From the NCBI GenBank assembly GCA_013151705.1, contig JAADHT010000030.1, positions 1 through 6,526 on the forward strand: a stretch of DNA of 6,526 nucleotides. Reading direction: 5' to 3'. Source of the stretch: Kiritimatiellota bacterium (lineage in GTDB: Bacteria; Verrucomicrobiota; Lentisphaeria; Victivallales; JAADHT01). The notes under the pieces are model-generated. The model ran no database searches. It was not told the origin of the DNA and saw nothing but the letters and a program-made list of their open reading frames with translations. A program made the position numbers and the translations under genes. Positions 5,915-6,526 of this stretch are shown here, piece by piece (the first letter of the stretch is position 1; every line of letters begins with the position of its first letter).

Positions 5915-6058
5915 CAACTCATCGCTAAAAACGCCGGAAATGTGTCATCACTCCGCGCGGCGGCAGACGCGTGATCCTGAAAAAAACTCTAAAAAAGGTG
6001 GGGGATGTGTGTTGAGACATGATCCCGAAACCTGCGCCACTGGTTAAGATGGGCTGAT

Positions 6059-6526
6059 TTACTTCCCCTTCAATCCAAACGGGAGGAGGAAAAGGGCTTG
6101 AGTGCCTTTCTTCGTCATTCCAGGCGTTTCCGCCAGCTTCTCGTACATTTTCAGGGCGAGCCTCAATCCCGGAAGATCCAAATTCATCTTCTCGGCCTCT
6201 TTCAGAGCGATACCCATGTCTTTGATGAAATGCTCGACGAAAAAGCCGGGTTCGAAATTCCCGTCGAGAATTCTCGGCGCCAGATTGGACAGACTCCATG
6301 ATGCCGCCGCCCCGCCGCCGACACTCTCCAAAACGCTCCTCGGGTCGAGCCCGCTTTTCTCAGCGTATTTCAGCGCTTCGCAGACTCCTATCATCGTGGT
6401 GGCGATGAGAATTTGATTTACCATTTTGGCGTGTTGGCCAGAACCGGGGGCTCCCTGGAGTTTCACGGTTTTTCCCAACAGTTCGAAGAGTGGAAGCGCC
6501 GCGTCGAACGCCGAGGTGTCTCCTCC
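6059..6526 (-). CDS. 3-hydroxyisobutyrate dehydrogenase family oxidoreductase (5' end outside window)
   Basis: The last 155 residues of a beta-hydroxyacid dehydrogenase are present, and the frame is open to the window edge. This family oxidises 3-hydroxy acids or reduces semialdehydes with NAD(P). GAPGSGQHAKMVNQ contains the family's GxGxxxKxxN segment with the catalytic lysine, at about residues 32-41 of the visible part. The all-helical C-terminal domain follows, with FIKDMGIALKEAEKMNLDLP matching the conserved 'KDL.LA...A...G..P' helix. The N-terminal Rossmann domain and GxGxxG motif lie beyond 6526. Members include MmsB, GarR/GlxR tartronate semialdehyde reductase and GLYR-type glyoxylate/succinic semialdehyde reductases; the visible half does not separate them. 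An apparent TTG start at 6478 is internal, not the true start. Confidence 0.85.
   Translation of the reverse strand, partial: GGDTSAFDAALPLFELLGKTVKLQGAPGSGQHAKMVNQILIATTMIGVCEALKYAEKSGLDPRSVLESVGGGAAASWSLSNLAPRILDGNFEPGFFVEHFIKDMGIALKEAEKMNLDLPGLRLALKMYEKLAETPGMTKKGTQALFLLPFGLKGK

Larger units (their letters stand above)
5742..6058. other. Intergenic region upstream of argG
   Basis: I find no convincing gene in this 317-base gap. Small open frames on both strands lack recognisable protein motifs or good start signals. It holds the argG ribosome-binding site, a 13-bp palindrome (5767-5779), a candidate argG promoter (5887-5914) and short inverted repeats such as GCCAGTCTGGC on the minus strand (5859-5869). 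A weak hairpin pairs ATCAC (5945-5949) with GTGAT (5969-5973) but has no adjoining T-run. No clear terminator follows the upstream oxidoreductase gene. Confidence 0.6.

Noticed and set aside
5945..5973. Inverted repeat downstream of the oxidoreductase as its terminator
   Set aside because: It has only five outer pairs with bulges, and on the minus strand no T-run follows until well beyond the stem.
5781..6047. Small plus-strand frame of 88 codons between argG and the oxidoreductase
   Set aside because: There is no ribosome site, low-complexity composition and no motif; it is more likely chance.
6476..6478. TTG at 6478 as the oxidoreductase start
   Set aside because: The frame stays open to the window edge and the upstream residues (GGDTSAF...) continue the family sequence, so the gene is truncated by the window.

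Overview
The window reads as a piece of a bacterial chromosome, moderately GC-rich by eye. It is dominated by one block of housekeeping genes on the minus strand. Phosphatidylserine synthase plus phosphatidylserine decarboxylase means the cell makes phosphatidylethanolamine, and MraY means it makes peptidoglycan. Together these fit a Gram-negative-type envelope. The PurN-like formyltransferase and the unusual gene order suggest an uncultured lineage away from the model proteobacteria. That taxonomic reading is an inference, and I cannot name a phylum.

Layout from left to right: (1) 1-264 is non-coding and unusually rich in inverted repeats. It holds a perfect 14-bp hairpin at the window edge, a second smaller hairpin, and a long interrupted hairpin (82-188) capped by a C(UUCG)G tetraloop. 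(2) 265-1161 (+) is a formyltransferase-fold protein related to PurN, with a long C-terminal extension. (3) 1212-1572 (-) is the C-terminal remnant of a Gfo/Idh/MocA-type oxidoreductase, split by a one-base frameshift in a run of seven G (minus strand). It converges on the formyltransferase. (4) 5741-1573 (-) is a compact block read in the order argG, mraY, psd, pssA, acp. argG/mraY and pssA/acp are only a few bases apart and psd/pssA overlap by four. A 75-bp gap before psd contains a good sigma70-type promoter placed so that transcription would begin at the psd start codon. (5) 5742-6058 is an intergenic region with a candidate argG promoter and a small perfect palindrome. (6) 6059-6526 (-) is the C-terminal half of a 3-hydroxyisobutyrate-dehydrogenase-family protein whose 5' end lies outside the window.

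PssA makes phosphatidylserine from CDP-diacylglycerol and Psd decarboxylates it to phosphatidylethanolamine. MraY builds lipid I at the same membrane. The small acyl carrier protein at the end of the block probably serves some acyl-transfer step. ArgG (arginine biosynthesis) heads the block with no obvious metabolic link. I see no defence system, CRISPR array, insertion sequence, phage gene or tRNA/rRNA. The least explained items are the structured non-coding segment at 1-264 and the apparent leaderless promoter of psd.
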